A stretch of 64,000 nt of DNA, from NCBI RefSeq assembly GCF_000725125.1, contig NZ_JFCB01000012.1, positions 1-64,000 on the forward strand. The letters run 5' to 3'. Both the position numbers and the translations under genes were made by a program. Shown here in pieces: positions 8,653 through 20,365 of the stretch (position 1 is the first letter of the stretch; every line of letters begins with the position of its first letter). Below the pieces are notes generated by a model, which worked only from the letters and a program-made list of their open reading frames with translations, had not been told where the DNA came from and did no database searches. Source of the DNA: Streptomyces toyocaensis. GTDB lineage: Bacteria; Actinomycetota; Actinomycetes; Streptomycetales; Streptomycetaceae.

Positions 8653-9249
8653 ATGTCCGAGGTGAAGATCTCCGCCGCGACGCGCACCGAGTTCGGCAAG
8701 GGTGCCGCGCGCCGTATCCGCCGTGAGAACAACGTTCCGGGTGTCCTGTACGGGCACGGTTCCGACCCGCTGCACCTGACCCTTCCGGGCCACGAGCTGC
8801 TGCTGGCGCTGCGTACGCCGAACGTGCTGATCGCGCTGGACATCGACGGCAAGTCGAACGAGCTGGCGATCCCGAAGGCCGTGCAGCGTGACCCGCTGAA
8901 GGGCTTCCTGGAGCACGTCGACCTGCAGCTGGTGCAGCGCGGTGAGAAGGTCCAGGTCGAGATCCCGGTGCAGACCGAGGGTGAGCTGGCTCCGGGCGGC
9001 AACCTGCTGGAGCACGTGCTGCCGGCGCTGCCCGTCGAGGCCGAGGCCACGCACATCCCGGAGGGCGTGACGGTCTCCGTGGAGGGTCTGGAGGCCGGTG
9101 CCTCCGTCCTGGCCAAGGACATCACGCTGCCCAAGGGCGTGACGCTGACCGTCGAGGAGGACGCCGTCGTCCTGCAGGTCCTGGCCGCGCAGGCCGAGGA
9201 GGCGCCCGAGGGTGCCGAGGGTGAGGGCGAAGAGGCCGCCGAGGCCTGA
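8653..9249 (+). CDS. rplY: 50S ribosomal protein L25/general stress protein Ctc
   Basis: This encodes 198 residues from ATG 8653; GAGGAG at 8642-8647 decides the start. It binds 5S rRNA in the 50S subunit. The N-terminal L25 domain (SAATRTEFGKGAARRIRRENNVPGV) is followed by the C-terminal TL5/Ctc domain (GVTVSVEGLEAGASVLAKDI), then an acidic Glu/Ala-rich tail (about 178-198) typical of actinobacterial copies. The family is stress-inducible in Bacillus. It has its own promoter region and a hairpin after it. Confidence 0.96.
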   Translation: MSEVKISAATRTEFGKGAARRIRRENNVPGVLYGHGSDPLHLTLPGHELLLALRTPNVLIALDIDGKSNELAIPKAVQRDPLKGFLEHVDLQLVQRGEKVQVEIPVQTEGELAPGGNLLEHVLPALPVEAEATHIPEGVTVSVEGLEAGASVLAKDITLPKGVTLTVEEDAVVLQVLAAQAEEAPEGAEGEGEEAAEA

Positions 9250-9270
9250 TCCTCTTCGAGTGTCGTCGTT

Positions 9271-9308
9271 CGTCGGCCGCTGTTCCCGTGCGGGGGCAGC
9301 GGCCGACG
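9271..9308 (+). terminator. Hairpin between rplY and pth
   Basis: A perfect 12-bp stem (9271-9282 with 9297-9308) encloses a 14-nt loop. It follows the rplY stop by 21 bp and ends 6 bp before the pth ribosome site, so it may terminate or attenuate transcription into pth. Confidence 0.7.
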
Positions 9309-9327
9309 CGTATGAAGGAGACATGGC

Positions 9328-9933
9328 GTGACGACGGATGCGGCAGGCGCGGCGGGTCCCTGGCTGGTGGTGGGGCTGGGCAATCCCGGGCCGGGGTACG
9401 CGATGAACCGCCACAACGTGGGGTTCATGGTGGCGGATCTGCTGGCGGAGCGGATGGGGGGCCGGTTCAAGCGGGCCGGCCGGGCCCAGGCGCAGGTGGT
9501 GGAGGGCCGGATCGGGCCGCCGGGTCCGGGGAACCGGCGGGTGGTCGTGGCGAAGCCGATGTCGTACATGAACCTGTCGGGCGGACCGGTGAACGCGCTG
9601 CGGGAGTTCTACAAGGTGCCGGCGGAGCGGGTGGTCGCGATCCACGACGAGCTGGACATCGATTACGGGACGCTGCGGCTGAAGCTCGGTGGGGGGGACA
9701 ACGGTCACAACGGGCTGAAGTCGCTGACGCAGGCGTTCGGGCGGGAGTACCACCGGGTGCGGTTCGGGATCGGCAGGCCGCCGGGGCGGATGCAGGTGGC
9801 GGACTTCGTGCTGAAGGACTTCTCGTCGGTGGAGCGCAAGGAATTGGACTACTTCGTGGACCGGGCGGCGGACGCGGTGGAGTGTCTGGTGATCGAGGGG
9901 CTGGAGCGGGCGCAGGGCACGTACAACTCGTGA
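9328..9933 (+). CDS. pth: Peptidyl-tRNA hydrolase
   Basis: This encodes 201 residues from GTG 9328, with AAGGAG at 9315-9320. It releases tRNA from peptidyl-tRNA that drops off the ribosome. The family signature is complete: [20 protein letters not shown] (catalytic His in NRHNVG), [25 protein letters not shown], and [12 protein letters not shown]. The last 15 residues ([10 protein letters not shown]) are normal in Streptomyces. It follows rplY, a pairing also seen in many other bacteria. Confidence 0.96.
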   Translation: MTTDAAGAAGPWLVVGLGNPGPGYAMNRHNVGFMVADLLAERMGGRFKRAGRAQAQVVEGRIGPPGPGNRRVVVAKPMSYMNLSGGPVNALREFYKVPAERVVAIHDELDIDYGTLRLKLGGGDNGHNGLKSLTQAFGREYHRVRFGIGRPPGRMQVADFVLKDFSSVERKELDYFVDRAADAVECLVIEGLERAQGTYNS

Positions 9934-10021
9934 TCCGCCGAGGGGGGCTTCGTGGGGCTTGTCCCGTACTGCCCCCCGACGGAGTTGACCTACCGCGATG
10001 TCATGGCCAAGGATCGCGGCC

Positions 10022-10507
10022 ATGCCTTCTGCGGTCAGCTCCTCCCGTGGCTCCTCCGCCCTGCGGTTCGGCCGGTTCGCGGCGATGGGCACGGTCGCCG
10101 CGCTGATCCTGATCGCGGGTGTGTGGGCGTCGTGGGGTACGGCGCAGCACGCGATGCTCACGAAGGGGCGCGAGCGCGGCACGGTGGAGGTGACCTCGTG
10201 CGGCGCCCGGTCGTGCTCGGGTCCGTACAGGCCGTTGTCGCAGGGGTCGCAGCTGCGGGAGAGGGTCGTCCTGGAGGACTCGGTGGCCGTGGAGAAGGGG
10301 CGGACCTACACCGTGGTGCTGAAGCCGGGCGGGGAGGACGCGGTCCGCTCCGGTCCCGCGGGGATCCTCTACTCCTGGGTGCCGCTGGGCGGTGCGCTGC
10401 TGCTCGCGTCGGTCGTGGTGGCGGGCGGGCTGCTGCGGACGCGGGTGGCGTGGGTGATGGCGCTGTCGGGAACGGCTCTGCTCACGGCGGCTTTCCTGGC
10501 GGTCTGA
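10022..10507 (+). CDS. Small two-TM membrane protein
   Basis: This encodes 161 residues from ATG 10022 (AAGGA about 8 nt upstream). A signal-anchor-like segment lies at about 22-40 (TVAALILIAGVWASW). A polar extracytoplasmic stretch with paired cysteines (TSCGARSCSGPY) follows, then C-terminal hydrophobic segments from about 115 to 161. A DUF3592-like plan is possible. The Cys pair may form a disulfide outside the cell. It lies between pth and a bidirectional terminator. The function is unknown. Confidence 0.75.
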   Translation: MPSAVSSSRGSSALRFGRFAAMGTVAALILIAGVWASWGTAQHAMLTKGRERGTVEVTSCGARSCSGPYRPLSQGSQLRERVVLEDSVAVEKGRTYTVVLKPGGEDAVRSGPAGILYSWVPLGGALLLASVVVAGGLLRTRVAWVMALSGTALLTAAFLAV

Positions 10508-10565
10508 GGCGGGGTGCTGCGCCGCCGCGGGTACGCCGGCCGACCCGGCCGTCAGGACCGACGGG

Positions 10566-10598
10566 GGTGCCCCCGGGCCGTACCGGCCCGGGGGCACC
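10566..10598. terminator. Bidirectional terminator between convergent genes
   Basis: A perfect 15-bp stem (10566-10580 with 10584-10598) has a 3-nt loop, placed between the membrane-protein gene and the 3' end of ppc. It can serve both strands. Confidence 0.85.
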
Positions 10599-10615
10599 TC
10601 CGCGTCGGCCGCGGG

Positions 10616-13348
<2,733 letters not shown>

Positions 13349-13545
13349 AGGTGCGGCTCCTTGCAGTGTTGAAGCTCGTCTGGGAGGGAACCCGGACGGC
13401 GCCTCGCGCGGCGTGCGCCGCTCACGGGCCGGGCGTCCGGGGAGAAATCAGAGCGGACCGCGCTGTCCGACCGACCTCAAGGATAGGTGCCGACCCGGAG
13501 ACGCAGGCCCACGGGCTCTTGCCGCCGGACGGCGCGCTGCCATAC

Positions 13546-13575
13546 TTACGTTGCCGTAGGTTACGGAACCGTAGG
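13546..13575 (+). promoter_or_regulatory. Tandem palindromic operators upstream of the desaturase gene
   Basis: TACGTTGCCGTA (13547-13558) and TACGGAACCGTA (13562-13573) are tandem dyads with a 15-bp period. The second is a perfect TACGG-N2-CCGTA palindrome. They lie about 65 bp before the desaturase start, and the TetR gene encoded downstream in the same operon is the natural candidate to bind. Confidence 0.65.
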
Positions 13576-13638
13576 AAGACCGTCGGTTCCGGCGGCCCGG
13601 CACCCACCCTCAGTCCCCATACCCCACAGAGGACACGC

Positions 13639-14652
13639 ATGACCTCACCTTCCGATGTGCTCGACGAAGCCTCGAAGCAGACGCGGTCCGACGACGTGGC
13701 GCCCTCCGCGACGCTGGGCGGCGAGCGCAAGCGTTCCATCGAGCAGATCACGCTGCTGCTCTTCATCACCGTCCCCTTCCTGGCGCTGGTGGCGGCGGTG
13801 CCGCTGGCGTGGGGGTGGGGGGTGAGCTGGCTGGACCTCGGTCTGCTGGTGTTCTTCTACTTCCTCGGCTGCCACGGCATCACCATCGGCTTCCACCGTC
13901 ACTTCACGCACGGCTCGTTCAAGGCGAAGCGGCCCCTGAAGATCGCGCTGGCGATCGCGGGGTCCATGGCGGTCGAGGGTCCGCTGGTGCGGTGGGTGGC
14001 CGATCACCGCAAGCACCACAAGTTCTCCGACGCCGACGGTGACCCGCATTCGCCGTGGAAGTACGGGGAGACGGTCCCCGCGCTGATGAAGGGCCTGTGG
14101 TGGGCGCACATCGGCTGGATGTTCGACGAGGAGCAGACCTCGCAGGACAAGTACGCGCCGGACCTGATCAAGGACCGGACGCTGCGCACGATCTCCCGGT
14201 GGTTCATCCTGTGGACGGCGCTCTCGCTGGCGCTGCCCGCGCTGATCGGCGGCCTGGTCACCATGTCGTGGTGGGGCGCGTTCACCGGTTTCTTCTGGGG
14301 TTCGCTCGTCCGGGTGGCGCTGCTGCACCATGTGACGTGGTCGATCAACTCGATCTGCCACGCGGTCGGCAAGCGTCCCTTCAAGTCGCGCGACCGCTCG
14401 GGCAACGTGTGGTGGCTGGCGGTCCTGTCCTGCGGTGAGTCCTGGCACAACCTGCACCACGCCGACCCCACGTCCGCGCGCCACGGGGTGGAGCGCGGGC
14501 AGCTGGACTCCTCGGCCCGTCTGATCCGCTGGTTCGAGCAGCTGGGCTGGGCGTACGACGTGCGGTGGCCGTCACGCTCGCGTATCGATTCGCGCCGCTC
14601 CACAGGGGAAGGCGGCTCCCGGCAGGGGACGGAGTCCGCCGAGGCGGCATGA
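13639..14652 (+). CDS. Membrane acyl-CoA/acyl-lipid delta-9-type fatty acid desaturase
   Basis: This encodes 337 residues from ATG 13639 with AGAGGA just upstream. It inserts double bonds into membrane fatty acids. The three histidine boxes that bind the di-iron centre are intact: HRHFTH at 86-91, HRKHH at 123-127 and HNLHH at 270-274. Hydrophobic spans at about 38-58, 63-85, 186-208 and 212-235 give the usual four-helix membrane plan. The stop overlaps the start of the TetR gene (ATGA), so regulator and enzyme are translationally coupled. Substrate chain length and position cannot be read from sequence. Confidence 0.93.
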   Translation: MTSPSDVLDEASKQTRSDDVAPSATLGGERKRSIEQITLLLFITVPFLALVAAVPLAWGWGVSWLDLGLLVFFYFLGCHGITIGFHRHFTHGSFKAKRPLKIALAIAGSMAVEGPLVRWVADHRKHHKFSDADGDPHSPWKYGETVPALMKGLWWAHIGWMFDEEQTSQDKYAPDLIKDRTLRTISRWFILWTALSLALPALIGGLVTMSWWGAFTGFFWGSLVRVALLHHVTWSINSICHAVGKRPFKSRDRSGNVWWLAVLSCGESWHNLHHADPTSARHGVERGQLDSSARLIRWFEQLGWAYDVRWPSRSRIDSRRSTGEGGSRQGTESAEAA

Positions 14653-15323
14653 TGGTCGCTGTGGCGACCGACTCCAGCACCCCCAGCGATGACAAGCCGC
14701 GGCGTGCGCGCCGCACCCGGATGACCGGTGCGGAGCGCCGCCAGCAGCTGCTGGAGATCGGGCGCACCCTCTTCGCGGCGAAGGGCTTCGAGGGCACGTC
14801 GGTGGAGGAGATCGCGGCGAAGGCCGGGGTCTCCAAGCCGGTGGTGTACGAGCACTTCGGCGGCAAGGAGGGCCTGTACGCGGTGGTGGTGGACCGCGAG
14901 ATGCGGCGTCTGCTGGACATGGTGACCGGTTCGCTGACCGCCGGCCATCCCCGCGAGCTGTGCGAGCAGGCCGCGTTCGCGCTGCTCGACTACATCGAGG
15001 AGTACACGGACGGTTTCCGCATCCTGGTCCGGGACTCGCCCATCCCCCAGTCGACGGGATCGTTCGCCTCGCTGATCTCGGACATCGCCACCCAGGTGGA
15101 GGACATCCTGGGCCGGGAGTTCAAGAGCCGCGGCTTCGACCCGAAGCTGGCCCCGCTGTACGCACAGGCGCTGGTCGGCATGGTCGCCCTGACGGGCCAG
15201 TGGTGGCTGGACGTCCGCAAGCCGAAGAAGGCGGAGGTGGCGGCCCACCTGGTCAATCTGGCCTGGCACGGCCTGGACGGCCTGGAGCCCAAGCCGCGGC
15301 TGATAGGTCACCGCAAGTCCTAG
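14649..15323 (+). CDS. TetR-family regulator coupled to the desaturase
   Basis: This encodes 224 residues. The N-terminal HTH is classic TetR: GRTLFAAKGFEGTSVEEI, AAKAGVSKPVVYEHFGGKEGLY. The C-terminal domain contains YIEEYTDGFRILVRDSP, as in regulators tied to fatty-acid genes such as FasR-like proteins. Two ATGs (14649, 14652) overlap the desaturase stop; either is possible. It probably senses acyl-CoA or a membrane lipid signal and binds the tandem TACGG-type dyads upstream of its own operon. That role is inferred from position. Confidence 0.88.
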   Translation: MMVAVATDSSTPSDDKPRRARRTRMTGAERRQQLLEIGRTLFAAKGFEGTSVEEIAAKAGVSKPVVYEHFGGKEGLYAVVVDREMRRLLDMVTGSLTAGHPRELCEQAAFALLDYIEEYTDGFRILVRDSPIPQSTGSFASLISDIATQVEDILGREFKSRGFDPKLAPLYAQALVGMVALTGQWWLDVRKPKKAEVAAHLVNLAWHGLDGLEPKPRLIGHRKS

Positions 15324-15366
15324 CAGCGGCTCGCCGCCGTGGCGCACGGCGGCGGGCATCCCCCTC

Positions 15367-16185
15367 TCAGGTCTCCTTGACGGCGACCGCGAAGACGCGG
15401 CGGAAGCGGAACGGGGTGCCGTGGGGGGTGGCGGGATAGGCGGCGCGCAGGGCGTCGCGGTAGTCGGCGACGAACGCCTCCCGTGCCTCCGGGTCGCCGG
15501 CGAGGGCGGTCAGGACCGGGCGCAGGCCGGTGCCCCGGACCCAGTCGAGGACGGGGTCCTCGCCGGTCAGCAGGTGGACGTACGTCGTCTCCCACGCGTC
15601 GGCCGTGCAGCCGAGGGCGGTCAGCCGCTCCAGGTACGCCTCCGGCCGGAGCACCGCCCCGTCGTGGCGCAGGACGCCGGCCAGGCGGGCGCGGTGGCGC
15701 GGGGAGGCGGCCAGTTCGCGCATCAGCACGTGGCTGGGGGCATCGAAGTTGCCCGGCACCTGGAAGGCGAGGGTGCCGCCGGGGGCGAGCCCGGCGATCC
15801 ACTCCGGGAAACGGTCCGCGTGTCCCGGGATCCACTGCAGCGTGGCGTTGCTGACGATGAGGTCGTACCGCTCGTCCGGCGTCCACGTGCGGACGTCGGC
15901 GTGGGTGAAGTCCAGCCGGCCGCCCCCCGGGGTCGGGCCCTCGTGGTCGGCGCGGGCGCGGTCGAGCATCTCGGGCGAGTTGTCGTAGCCGGTGACGCGG
16001 GCGGTGGGCAGGCGTTCGGCGAGGAGCGCGGTGACGTTGCCGGCGCCGCAGCCGAGGTCGGCGATGCGGGGCCGGTCCCCCGGTGGCTCCGGGACGCGGG
16101 CGAGCAGGTCGGCGAAGGGCCGGGTACGGTGACCGGCGTGACGCAGGTACTGGGCGGGGTCCCAGGTGGGGGTCGCCGCAGACAT
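15367..16185 (-). CDS. tam: Trans-aconitate 2-methyltransferase
   Basis: This encodes 272 residues. It transfers methyl from SAM to trans-aconitate, an inhibitory by-product of the TCA enzyme aconitase. The Rossmann SAM motif IADLGCGAGNVTALLAERLP, the acidic VTGYDNSPEML, and the Tam-typical VSNATLQWIPGHADRFPEW and QVPGNFDAPSHV are visible. It is divergent from the MarR gene with a 113-bp shared promoter region. A general class I methyltransferase would be the fallback call. Confidence 0.88.
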   Translation of the reverse strand: MSAATPTWDPAQYLRHAGHRTRPFADLLARVPEPPGDRPRIADLGCGAGNVTALLAERLPTARVTGYDNSPEMLDRARADHEGPTPGGGRLDFTHADVRTWTPDERYDLIVSNATLQWIPGHADRFPEWIAGLAPGGTLAFQVPGNFDAPSHVLMRELAASPRHRARLAGVLRHDGAVLRPEAYLERLTALGCTADAWETTYVHLLTGEDPVLDWVRGTGLRPVLTALAGDPEAREAFVADYRDALRAAYPATPHGTPFRFRRVFAVAVKET

Positions 16186-16261
16186 GGTGCCTCCCGGTCG
16201 TCGGTGACGGGTTCCCAGCGTCCCTCCACGTTCCTCTCGACGTCAAGATGTTCGATATCAA

Positions 16262-16291
16262 GAGACTTCACGTCGACACAACCACTACACT
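16262..16291 (+). promoter_or_regulatory. Putative leaderless promoter of the marR gene
   Basis: A -10-like TACACT (16286-16291) sits 7 bp before the ATG at 16299, with a weak -35 (GAGACT, 16262-16267) 18 bp upstream. This spacing predicts transcription starting at or next to the start codon. The dyad-rich block at 16238-16262, containing GATATC, is a candidate MarR site. Confidence 0.4.
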
Positions 16292-16298
16292 GATCGCC

Positions 16299-16796
16299 AT
16301 GGAGGACGAGGTCGATCGGCTGGTCGCAGCGTGGCGCCGGGAGCGCCCGGACCTCGACGTGGAACCGCTCGAGGTGCTCAGCCGGGTGAGCAGACTGGCC
16401 CGGCACCTGGACCGGGCGCGCCGGCTGGCGTTCACCGAGCACGGCCTGGAGTCCTGGGAGTTCGACGTACTGACCGCGCTGCGCCGCGCGGGCACGCCGT
16501 ACCAGCTCTCCCCGGGGCAGCTCCTCACCCAGACGCTCGTCACTTCGGGCACCATGACCAACCGCATCGACCGCCTCACCAAGAAGGGCCTGGTGGAGCG
16601 GCTGCCCGACCCCAGTGACCGGCGCGGGGTCCTGGTCCGGCTCACGGACGAGGGCCGCGACCGCGCCGACCAGGCGCTGGCGGGTCTGCTGGCGCAGGAG
16701 CGGGCGATCCTCGCGGAACTCACCCGCGCCCAGCGCGGCGAACTGGCCGGGCTGCTACGCCAGTTGACCGCCCCGTTCGACAACGTCCCCGGTTAG
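16299..16796 (+). CDS. MarR-family transcriptional regulator
   Basis: This encodes 165 residues from ATG 16299. The winged HTH is visible: FDVLTALRRAG, LLTQTLVTSGTMTNRIDRLTKKGLVER, and the wing DPSDRRGVLVRLTDEG. MarR dimers typically repress a divergent gene and respond to small aromatic or oxidising ligands; here tam is divergent. No ribosome site is seen, and the -10 placement suggests a leaderless mRNA. The 3' end overlaps the convergent response-regulator gene by 42 bp. Confidence 0.88.
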   Translation: MEDEVDRLVAAWRRERPDLDVEPLEVLSRVSRLARHLDRARRLAFTEHGLESWEFDVLTALRRAGTPYQLSPGQLLTQTLVTSGTMTNRIDRLTKKGLVERLPDPSDRRGVLVRLTDEGRDRADQALAGLLAQERAILAELTRAQRGELAGLLRQLTAPFDNVPG

Positions 16797-17522
16797 GTCG
16801 GCGGGCCCGACACCCGCCCGGCGGGCCAGGGCCACCGCGGCCAGGGTGGAGTGCACGCCCAGTTTCCCGAGGACGTTCTGCATGTGCGTGCGCACGGTGT
16901 GCGGGGACAGGTACAGGCGCTCGGCGACCGCCTTGCGCCCCAGCCCCGCCACCATGCACCGGAGCACCTCCCGCTCGCGCGGGGTCAGGGACTCCACGAG
17001 CCGTTCGCTCTCGGTGCGGTGCCGCCGGGCGGCGGTCAGTTCGCGCAGCACGCCGGTGAGCAGCGCCGGCGGCAGGTGCGTCTCGTCGCGCAGCACCCCC
17101 CGGATGACGGTGAGCAGCCGGTTCAGCGAGCAGTCCTTGGCCACCCATCCGGAGGCTCCCGCCTGCAGGGCGAGTGCGGCACGCGCCGGGTCGTCCTTCC
17201 CGGCGAGGACGACGACCCGCACCTGCGGCTGCGCCGCACGCACACCGGTGACCAGTGCTATCCCGTCGACGAGCCCGTCCTCGTCACCGGCCTGCACCGG
17301 TACGGCCGGCCGGCCGCCCGGCACCCTGCCGCCCAGATCGGCGTCGACGAGCAGCACGTCGAAGCGCCGTCCCTCGGAAGCCGCACGTTCCAGGCAGCGC
17401 AGCGCGGCCGGGCCGCTGCCCGCCGCCGACACGTCGACGTCCGGCTCCGCGGCCAGTGCCGCGGCCAGTGACTCGGCGAAGATGCGATGGTCGTCGACGA
17501 CCAGGACTCGAACGCGAACCAC
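16755..17522 (-). CDS. NarL/FixJ-type response regulator, orphan
   Basis: This encodes 255 residues from GTG 17522. The receiver has the acidic pair D10-D11, the phospho-acceptor D60 (DVLLVDADL) and the conserved K129 (GWVAKD). An insert at about 62-85 (GGRVPGGRPAVPVQAGDEDG) is longer than usual. The LuxR-type output domain starts LTPREREVL at 179, with the recognition region KAVAERLYLSPHTVRTHMQ. No kinase gene is adjacent. Its tail runs 42 bp into the 3' end of the convergent marR gene, so transcripts overlap. Confidence 0.9.
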   Translation of the reverse strand: MVRVRVLVVDDHRIFAESLAAALAAEPDVDVSAAGSGPAALRCLERAASEGRRFDVLLVDADLGGRVPGGRPAVPVQAGDEDGLVDGIALVTGVRAAQPQVRVVVLAGKDDPARAALALQAGASGWVAKDCSLNRLLTVIRGVLRDETHLPPALLTGVLRELTAARRHRTESERLVESLTPREREVLRCMVAGLGRKAVAERLYLSPHTVRTHMQNVLGKLGVHSTLAAVALARRAGVGPADLTGDVVERGGQLA

Positions 17523-17759
17523 GAAACCCCCTTCCCCACGCTCTTACCAGAGCAGGGAACTACCCCGTCGTGGGAGGACGACACCGGCGCGGGTACGACG
17601 CCGAGACAGCCGCCGGCCCGCCTCGGACGCCGTACCCGACTGTCTCGCCCCCTGAACGGCGCCGACCCCCACCGGCGCTGAACATCAGGGTACGGGCGGG
17701 GGCCGGGAGCGGAAGGATATTTGCAGAACTGGCGGCCCGACGCGTTTATGGTGAGCCGC

Positions 17760-18200
17760 ATGTTTCGTCTTGAGACAGAAGTCGACAAGGCCCGACGCGA
17801 TCTGCTCCGCAGGCGCCTGAGGGACACCAACACGGCGGCCTCACCGGTCCTGCGCGCGCTGCGCGGAACCCCGGGTGAGCGTGAAGCGCCTTTGCACGTG
17901 TGGGCGTCGGACGCGAACGGTGATCTCGCGGGCGGACTGGTCGGCCACACCTGGACGACCTGGCTGCACGTGACGTACCTCTGGGTCGACGGCCGTCACC
18001 GGGGGGCGGGTCTGGGCTCCCGCCTGCTGGCGGAGGCCGAACGCGCCGCCGCCGAACGCGCCTGCACGGCCTCCCGCGTGGAGACCTGGGACTTCCAGGC
18101 CCCGGAGTTCTACAAGCGGCACGGTTACGAGGTGGTGTGCGTGATCCCCGACTACCCGCCGGGGATCACCGAGTACACCATGACCAAGGCGCTGACCTGA
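17760..18200 (+). CDS. GNAT-family N-acetyltransferase
   Basis: This encodes 146 residues from ATG 17760 (alternative in-frame ATG 17748; no clear ribosome site). The acetyl-CoA motif A is clear: YLWVDGRHRGAGLGSRLLAEAE (R/Q-x-x-G-x-G/A), followed by the motif-B region FYKRHGYEVV. The substrate is unknown. It ends 3 bp before the convergent galK stop. Confidence 0.85.
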   Translation: MFRLETEVDKARRDLLRRRLRDTNTAASPVLRALRGTPGEREAPLHVWASDANGDLAGGLVGHTWTTWLHVTYLWVDGRHRGAGLGSRLLAEAERAAAERACTASRVETWDFQAPEFYKRHGYEVVCVIPDYPPGITEYTMTKALT

Positions 18201-18203
18201 GGG

Positions 18204-19364
18204 TCAGCGCACCCGCCGGGCCCCCGCCGACGGCACCGCCTCGAAGACCCGCGGGGCCTTGAACCCGGCCGTCGCGAACGCCTCCCCGACCGCCTTGGTG
18301 ACGGCGGGGACGTCGGCCTCCTCGGCCAGGACGACGGCCGAGCCGCCGAAGCCGCCGCCGGTCAACCGGGCGCCGAGCGCGCCCGCGCCCACCGCCGTGT
18401 CCACCACCAGGTCCAGTTCCGGGCAGGAGACCCGGAAGTCGTCCCGCAGGGAGGCGTGCCCCTCGACCAGGACCGGGCCGATCGCCCGAGTGTCGCCCGA
18501 CTCCAGGAGCCGGACCACGCGTTCGACGCGCTCGTCCTCCGTCACCACGTGGCGGACCAGCCGGCGCACCTCCTCCTCGTCGCCCAGCCGCTCCAGCACC
18601 TCGTCCAGTGCCTCGAACGGCACGTCCCTCAGCGCGTCCACGCCCAGCAGGGCCGCGCCCTTCTCGCAGCCCGCGCGGCGCTTGCCGTACTCGCCCTCGC
18701 TGTGGCTGTGCTCGACCCGGGTGTCGACGACGAGCAGGCGCATGCCCTCGGCGGCCAGGTCGAAGGGGATCTGACGCCGGGAGAGGTCACGGGTGTCGAG
18801 GAACAGGGCGTGACCTCTCTCGCAGCACGCCGAGGCCGTCTGGTCCATGATCCCGACCGGGGCGCCGACGTAGACGTTCTCCGCGCGCCGGCACAGCCGG
18901 GCCAGCTCCAGGCCGCGCAGCCGGAGGCCGAACAGGTCGTTCAGCGCCAGCGCGACCACGACCTCCAGGGCCGCCGACGACGACAGGCCCGCGCCCGCCG
19001 GGACCGTCGAGGCGAGGTGGACGTCGGCACCGGTGACCGCGTGCCCGGCCTCGCGCAGCGCCCACACCACGCCCGCCGGGTAGGCGGTCCACCGCTTGTC
19101 GGACGCGGGGGCGAGGGCGTCCACCGTGAGTTCCACGACCGGCCCGTCCACGTCGGCGGAGTGCAGGCGCAGTACGCCGTCCTCCCGCCGGGACACCGCC
19201 GCGACGGCGGTGTGCGGCAGCGCGAACGGCATGACGAAGCCGTCGTTGTAGTCGGTGTGCTCGCCGATCAGGTTGACCCGGCCCGGCGCCGCCCACACCC
19301 CCTCGGGCGCGGCCCCGTACAGCTGCTCGAACCGCTCGGCGACGGACCCGCCGGTCTCGCTCAT
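18204..19364 (-). CDS. galK: Galactokinase
   Basis: This encodes 386 residues from ATG 19364. It phosphorylates galactose to galactose-1-phosphate, the first Leloir step. The galactokinase signature [13 protein letters not shown] (28-40), the ATP-binding loop [14 protein letters not shown] and the C-terminal GHMP motif [12 protein letters not shown] are intact. Its ATG overlaps the galE stop by 4 bp, so translation is coupled. It is the last gene of galTEK. Confidence 0.96.
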   Translation of the reverse strand: MSETGGSVAERFEQLYGAAPEGVWAAPGRVNLIGEHTDYNDGFVMPFALPHTAVAAVSRREDGVLRLHSADVDGPVVELTVDALAPASDKRWTAYPAGVVWALREAGHAVTGADVHLASTVPAGAGLSSSAALEVVVALALNDLFGLRLRGLELARLCRRAENVYVGAPVGIMDQTASACCERGHALFLDTRDLSRRQIPFDLAAEGMRLLVVDTRVEHSHSEGEYGKRRAGCEKGAALLGVDALRDVPFEALDEVLERLGDEEEVRRLVRHVVTEDERVERVVRLLESGDTRAIGPVLVEGHASLRDDFRVSCPELDLVVDTAVGAGALGARLTGGGFGGSAVVLAEEADVPAVTKAVGEAFATAGFKAPRVFEAVPSAGARRVR

Positions 19365-20365
19365 GACCTGACCCCTTGCCCCTTCGTTACCTGCTGCTTG
19401 GCCTGCTCGGCGCGCTGCCGCGCGAACTCCCACGCGTCCGCGACGATGCCGGCGAGGTCCGCGCGCGACGGGTTCCAGCCGAGCTTCTCGCGGGCCACGG
19501 CGGCGGACGCCACCAGGACCGCCGGGTCGCCGCCCCGGCGCGGGGCCACGACCTCGGGCACCGGGTGCCCGGTGACCCGGCGCACGGTCTCGACGACCTC
19601 GCGGACGGAGAAGCCGTTGCCGTTGCCGAGGTTGCAGATCAGGTGCTCGCCGGGCGCGGCGGCCCGCAGCGCGAGCAGATGGGCCTCGGCCAGGTCGGCG
19701 ACGTGGATGTAGTCGCGCACGCAGGTGCCGTCGGGTGTCGGGTAGTCGTCGCCGTAGACCGAGATGGCCTCGCGCCGCCCCTGCGCCACCTGCAGCACGA
19801 GCGGAATGAGGTGCGACTCGGGGTCGTGGCGCTCGCCGTACGGCCCGTACGCGCCGGCCACGTTGAAGTAGCGCAGGGAGACCGCGCCCAGTCCGTGCGC
19901 CTTCGCCTCACCGGTGATCATGTGGTCGACGGCCAGCTTGGAGGCGCCGTACGGGCTGGTGGGGACGGTCGGGGCGGACTCGCGGATCGGCACGTCCTCC
20001 GGTTCGCCGTACGTGGCCGCCGTGGAGGAGAACACCAGCCGGCGCACGCCCGCCTCGCGCATCGCGCCGAGCAGCGCCATGGTGCCGCCGACGTTGTTGT
20101 CCCAGTACTTCTCCGGCTTCTGCACCGACTCGCCGACCTGCGAGAAGGCGGCGAAGTGCAGCACGCCGTCGAACGAGGAGTCCAGCCATTTGGCGGCATC
20201 GCGGATGTCACCCTCGACGAAGGAGGCGTCCGCGGGGACCCCTTCCCGGAAGCCGGTGGAGAGGTTGTCGAGCACGACGACCTCGTGGCCGGCCTCGATC
20301 AGATGCTGGGCGACGACGCTGCCGACATATCCCGCACCCCCGGTGACCAGGTACTTCCCGCTCAT
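19361..20365 (-). CDS. galE: UDP-glucose 4-epimerase
   Basis: This encodes 334 residues. It interconverts UDP-galactose and UDP-glucose with bound NAD. The Rossmann motif [10 protein letters not shown] (7-16), the catalytic Ser/Thr region [10 protein letters not shown] and the YGASK catalytic Tyr/Lys motif are present, as is [11 protein letters not shown]. It overlaps galT upstream and galK downstream by 4 bp each. Confidence 0.96.
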   Translation of the reverse strand: MSGKYLVTGGAGYVGSVVAQHLIEAGHEVVVLDNLSTGFREGVPADASFVEGDIRDAAKWLDSSFDGVLHFAAFSQVGESVQKPEKYWDNNVGGTMALLGAMREAGVRRLVFSSTAATYGEPEDVPIRESAPTVPTSPYGASKLAVDHMITGEAKAHGLGAVSLRYFNVAGAYGPYGERHDPESHLIPLVLQVAQGRREAISVYGDDYPTPDGTCVRDYIHVADLAEAHLLALRAAAPGEHLICNLGNGNGFSVREVVETVRRVTGHPVPEVVAPRRGGDPAVLVASAAVAREKLGWNPSRADLAGIVADAWEFARQRAEQAKQQVTKGQGVRS

